Of a stretch of DNA of 64,000 nt, positions 61,909-64,000 are shown piece by piece (the first letter of the stretch is position 1; each line of letters starts with the position of its first letter). A program made the position numbers and the translations under genes. Under the pieces are notes generated by a model, which saw only the letters and a list, made by a program, of their open reading frames with translations, made no database searches and was not told the origin of the DNA. This DNA is from Solirubrobacterales bacterium. Lineage in GTDB: Bacteria > Actinomycetota > Thermoleophilia > Solirubrobacterales > JACPNS01. The DNA lies in contig JACPNS010000012.1 in assembly GCA_016185345.1 (NCBI GenBank), positions 1 to 64,000 on the forward strand. Direction: 5' to 3'.

Positions 61909-64000
61909 ATGCCCAACAGGTCTTTCGCGACACTTCTCGCAGCGCTGCTCCTGACGCTGGCCCTTGCCTCTACGGGAACTGCAGCTGCGGCACTCCCAGC
62001 AGGCAACACCGGCTGGTCGTGGGCGAACCCGCTCCCACAGGGCAACACGCTCGACAGCGTCGCGGTCTCCGGCGGCCGCGCATGGGCTGGCGGAGCGACC
62101 GGAACGCTACTTCGTTCGGACGATCTGGGAGCGACCTGGATCGCCACGCGCACCGGTCTTCTGGACGACATCCGAACGATCGAAGCCATTTCGCCGACTT
62201 CGGTCGTGTTTGCTGGCCGTTGCGCCCTTCGCCGGACCGACGACGGTGGGGTCACGGTCAAGCGCCTCGCGTGGGGAGCAAGCGACGACACCTGCGCCGC
62301 ACAGATCCAGGCGGTTTCATTCCCTTCACCTCTGATCGGGTATCTGCTGCTTACCAACGGCGACCTCTACGCGACGGGCGACGGAGGCGACAGCTGGAAC
62401 AAGCGCGGAGTAGCGCCGGGTTCGACAGCGGTGGGCGGCACAGACAGCGTCCGCGACATCTCATTTTCTGGTCCGAGCACCGGAGTTCTGAGTGCAGGAA
62501 ACCGCATCCTGCAGACGGTCGATGCGGGGGTCAACTGGACTCCCGTGGCAGCGCCCGCAGGCAACGGTCAGTTCAAATTTGAGTTTCTCAATGCCTCAAT
62601 CGGATTCGCTGCGGGCAATAAGAGTGCTTTCCTCAAGACGACAGACAGTGGCGCGACTTGGTCCGTCGTACCGGGGGGCGGGCTCGGCTCGGCGGGGTTG
62701 GTCGATGTCACGGGAATCAGCTGCGCCAGCGAGCTGCTCTGTCTCATCACAGCAAGCCCGAGCAACGGATATCTGCGAACCGTCGACGGTGGAGCAACAT
62801 GGACGGGTTCAGCCAGCGCGGTGCCGAACGCGGCCGAGTTCATCGATGCGTCGAACGCGGTCGCTGTCGGAAATGGCGGAGCGGTCTCAATCAGCTCTGA
62901 TGCCGGAGCTTCTTTCACGCCCGCCACTTCCTCTGCGTCGGGCAGCTTCACCGGCATTCGGGTGGACTCTGCAACTTCCGCATTTCTCTACGGGTTCGAC
63001 GGCGCGATCGCACGGTCGACCAACGGCGGACAATCATGGAACTCTTTCGTGCTCCCATTCAGAACTCCGATTCTCGACGTGACGTCATCAAGCTCGTCGC
63101 GAATCTTCGCGCTGACAGCTGGCGGAATCCAGCGCAGCAGCAACGGCGGAACGACTTGGGTCAGGGCCGGGATCGGCTCCAAGGTGAAGCCGAAGGGGAT
63201 ATTTGCCTGGAAGCCGTCGAGGGTTCTGATCGTCGGCTCAAAGGGCGTGCGCGTTTCAATCAGGAATGGAAGCGCGAGCAAGCCGGCCAAGGGTAAGATC
63301 GCGAAACTCTCACTCAGCTCCGTCGACCGCGCAGGATCATCTGTTTTCGCCTACGGAAAGAAGGCGATCGCATCGACCAGCACCAAGGGCAGGACGTGGT
63401 CGACAACCAGGGCACCTCGAGGCGCCGGATCGATCATCAAGCTCGACATGATCGACTCCAAATACGGTTTCCTGCTCGACTCCAAGGCGGAGCTCTTCTC
63501 GACCAGGACCGGCGGAAAGAGGTGGACGCGAATGGAAACCACTGGCGCGAACGTCGCGTCATCGATGGCCTTCGGCGACATCAGACACGGCTACCTCACT
63601 GACAACACCGGTCGCGTGCTCGCGACCGCCGATGGCGGCGCAACATGGGCTCGTCAGTACCCGTTCTATGACGCGTTGGCCAACTCCATTTCGCTCGTCG
63701 CAGCCCCTGGGCGCCTCGCAGCTCTGACGCTCGTCTCCGGGACCAACCGGGTGTTCGGCACTACAACGGGCGGTCGAATCGGCAACGCTTCTCAGCTCAC
63801 GATCACGCCTTCGGCGAAGGCGGTTCGCAAAGGCACCATCGTTCGCGTGACCGGAAAACTCACCCCCGCCACCGGAACAGAGCGCGTCGCAGTGCTCGCT
63901 CGCGTCGTGAACGCCGAAGGCGGCACCCGCTGGGTTACGCAGGAACGCACTGTGTCCGCAACGGGAACCTTCACCACCTCGTGGCGGATGTCGGCGACCA
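61909..64000 (+). CDS. Secreted Ycf48/BNR-type beta-propeller protein (cut by window end)
   Basis: A signal peptide (MPNRSFATLLAALLLTLALA... to about residue 28) is followed by at least ten BNR-like repeats with the form TxDGGxTW: LRSDDLGATW, ATGDGGDSWN, QTVDAGVNW, KTTDSGATW, RTVDGGATW, SSDAGASF, RSTNGGQSW, RSSNGGTTW, TRTGGKRW and TADGGATW. They form one or two beta-propellers, like Ycf48 and sialidase-like stress-exposed proteins. After about residue 625 an Ig-like domain begins (LTITPSAKAVRKGTIVRVTG). The frame is open to the last base. CATAGT at 61891-61896 may be the -10. Function is unknown; probably surface-exposed. Confidence 0.8.
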   Translation, partial: MPNRSFATLLAALLLTLALASTGTAAAALPAGNTGWSWANPLPQGNTLDSVAVSGGRAWAGGATGTLLRSDDLGATWIATRTGLLDDIRTIEAISPTSVVFAGRCALRRTDDGGVTVKRLAWGASDDTCAAQIQAVSFPSPLIGYLLLTNGDLYATGDGGDSWNKRGVAPGSTAVGGTDSVRDISFSGPSTGVLSAGNRILQTVDAGVNWTPVAAPAGNGQFKFEFLNASIGFAAGNKSAFLKTTDSGATWSVVPGGGLGSAGLVDVTGISCASELLCLITASPSNGYLRTVDGGATWTGSASAVPNAAEFIDASNAVAVGNGGAVSISSDAGASFTPATSSASGSFTGIRVDSATSAFLYGFDGAIARSTNGGQSWNSFVLPFRTPILDVTSSSSSRIFALTAGGIQRSSNGGTTWVRAGIGSKVKPKGIFAWKPSRVLIVGSKGVRVSIRNGSASKPAKGKIAKLSLSSVDRAGSSVFAYGKKAIASTSTKGRTWSTTRAPRGAGSIIKLDMIDSKYGFLLDSKAELFSTRTGGKRWTRMETTGANVASSMAFGDIRHGYLTDNTGRVLATADGGATWARQYPFYDALANSISLVAAPGRLAALTLVSGTNRVFGTTTGGRIGNASQLTITPSAKAVRKGTIVRVTGKLTPATGTERVAVLARVVNAEGGTRWVTQERTVSATGTFTTSWRMSAT

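Noticed and set aside
1-64000. CRISPR array, rRNA or tRNA genes, prophage
   Set aside because: No regular repeat-spacer pattern, no RNA gene and no phage structural genes were recognised.

Overview
The window looks like a chromosomal stretch of a high-GC Gram-positive bacterium. Gene content and order suggest Actinomycetota, most likely class Thermoleophilia (Solirubrobacterales-like). Pointers are the polA / rpsA-coaE / uvrB / uvrA neighbourhood, Rex, a GGE-type phosphofructokinase, a membrane pyrophosphatase and many starts that appear leaderless. This placement is inference; no rRNA or tRNA gene is present to anchor it.

Layout. 1-1080: the 3' end of an IS3-type insertion sequence, then a gene-poor stretch with a tiny 22-residue membrane peptide gene (minus strand), a terminator and a decayed second copy of the peptide. 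1081-10851: a composite his/trp operon, hisIE-trpE-trpG-[vapB-vapC]-trpD-trpC-[htrA]-trpF-trpB-trpA plus a 57-residue membrane protein. A toxin-antitoxin pair and a membrane protease sit inside the tryptophan genes. 10870-19024: pfkA, a shortened binding-protein-like lipoprotein, malic enzyme (possibly frameshifted at its start), a small membrane protein, a repeat-bearing surface protein, polA and a YdcZ-type membrane protein.

19173-29127 is a catabolic island: a GntR/FCD regulator with a palindromic operator, a complete BMP-type ABC importer (ATPase, two permeases, lipoprotein), a cysteine hydrolase that has lost all its catalytic residues, an intact paralogue that matches biuret hydrolase, and two tandem amidases. 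It reads as uptake and stepwise deamidation of a ureide-type nitrogen compound (biuret or a nucleobase-derived relative). 29195-29779: a second toxin-antitoxin pair (RHH/MazF). 29858-40709: rpsA, coaE, a lytic transglycosylase, uvrB, an orphan RHH antitoxin, a GNAT acetyltransferase, a large secreted protein and uvrA. 40822-43911: a small charged protein and a single-chain MmeI-like (type IIL) restriction-modification enzyme.

43922-52692: an acyltransferase, an orphan LuxR-type response regulator, the pantothenate operon panC-panD-panB, the t6A tRNA-modification cluster tsaE-tsaB-rimI-tsaD, a glutaredoxin-like protein, rex and a carboxylate-amine ligase. 52813-60604: an ion-handling region with the proton-pumping pyrophosphatase hppA, a promoter-to-terminator unit that may be a small RNA, two APC-type permeases with UspA-like tails separated by a 59-residue membrane protein, and two TrkA-type proteins. 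These may together form a potassium uptake and control set. The window ends with an AIF-type FAD oxidoreductase and the start of a large secreted Ycf48-like beta-propeller.

A recurrent pattern is a -10-like hexamer exactly 6-7 bases before the start codon (vapB, pfkA, polA, orphan RHH, uvrB, uvrA, the carboxylate-amine ligase, trkA). This indicates leaderless mRNAs and helps to decide several starts.
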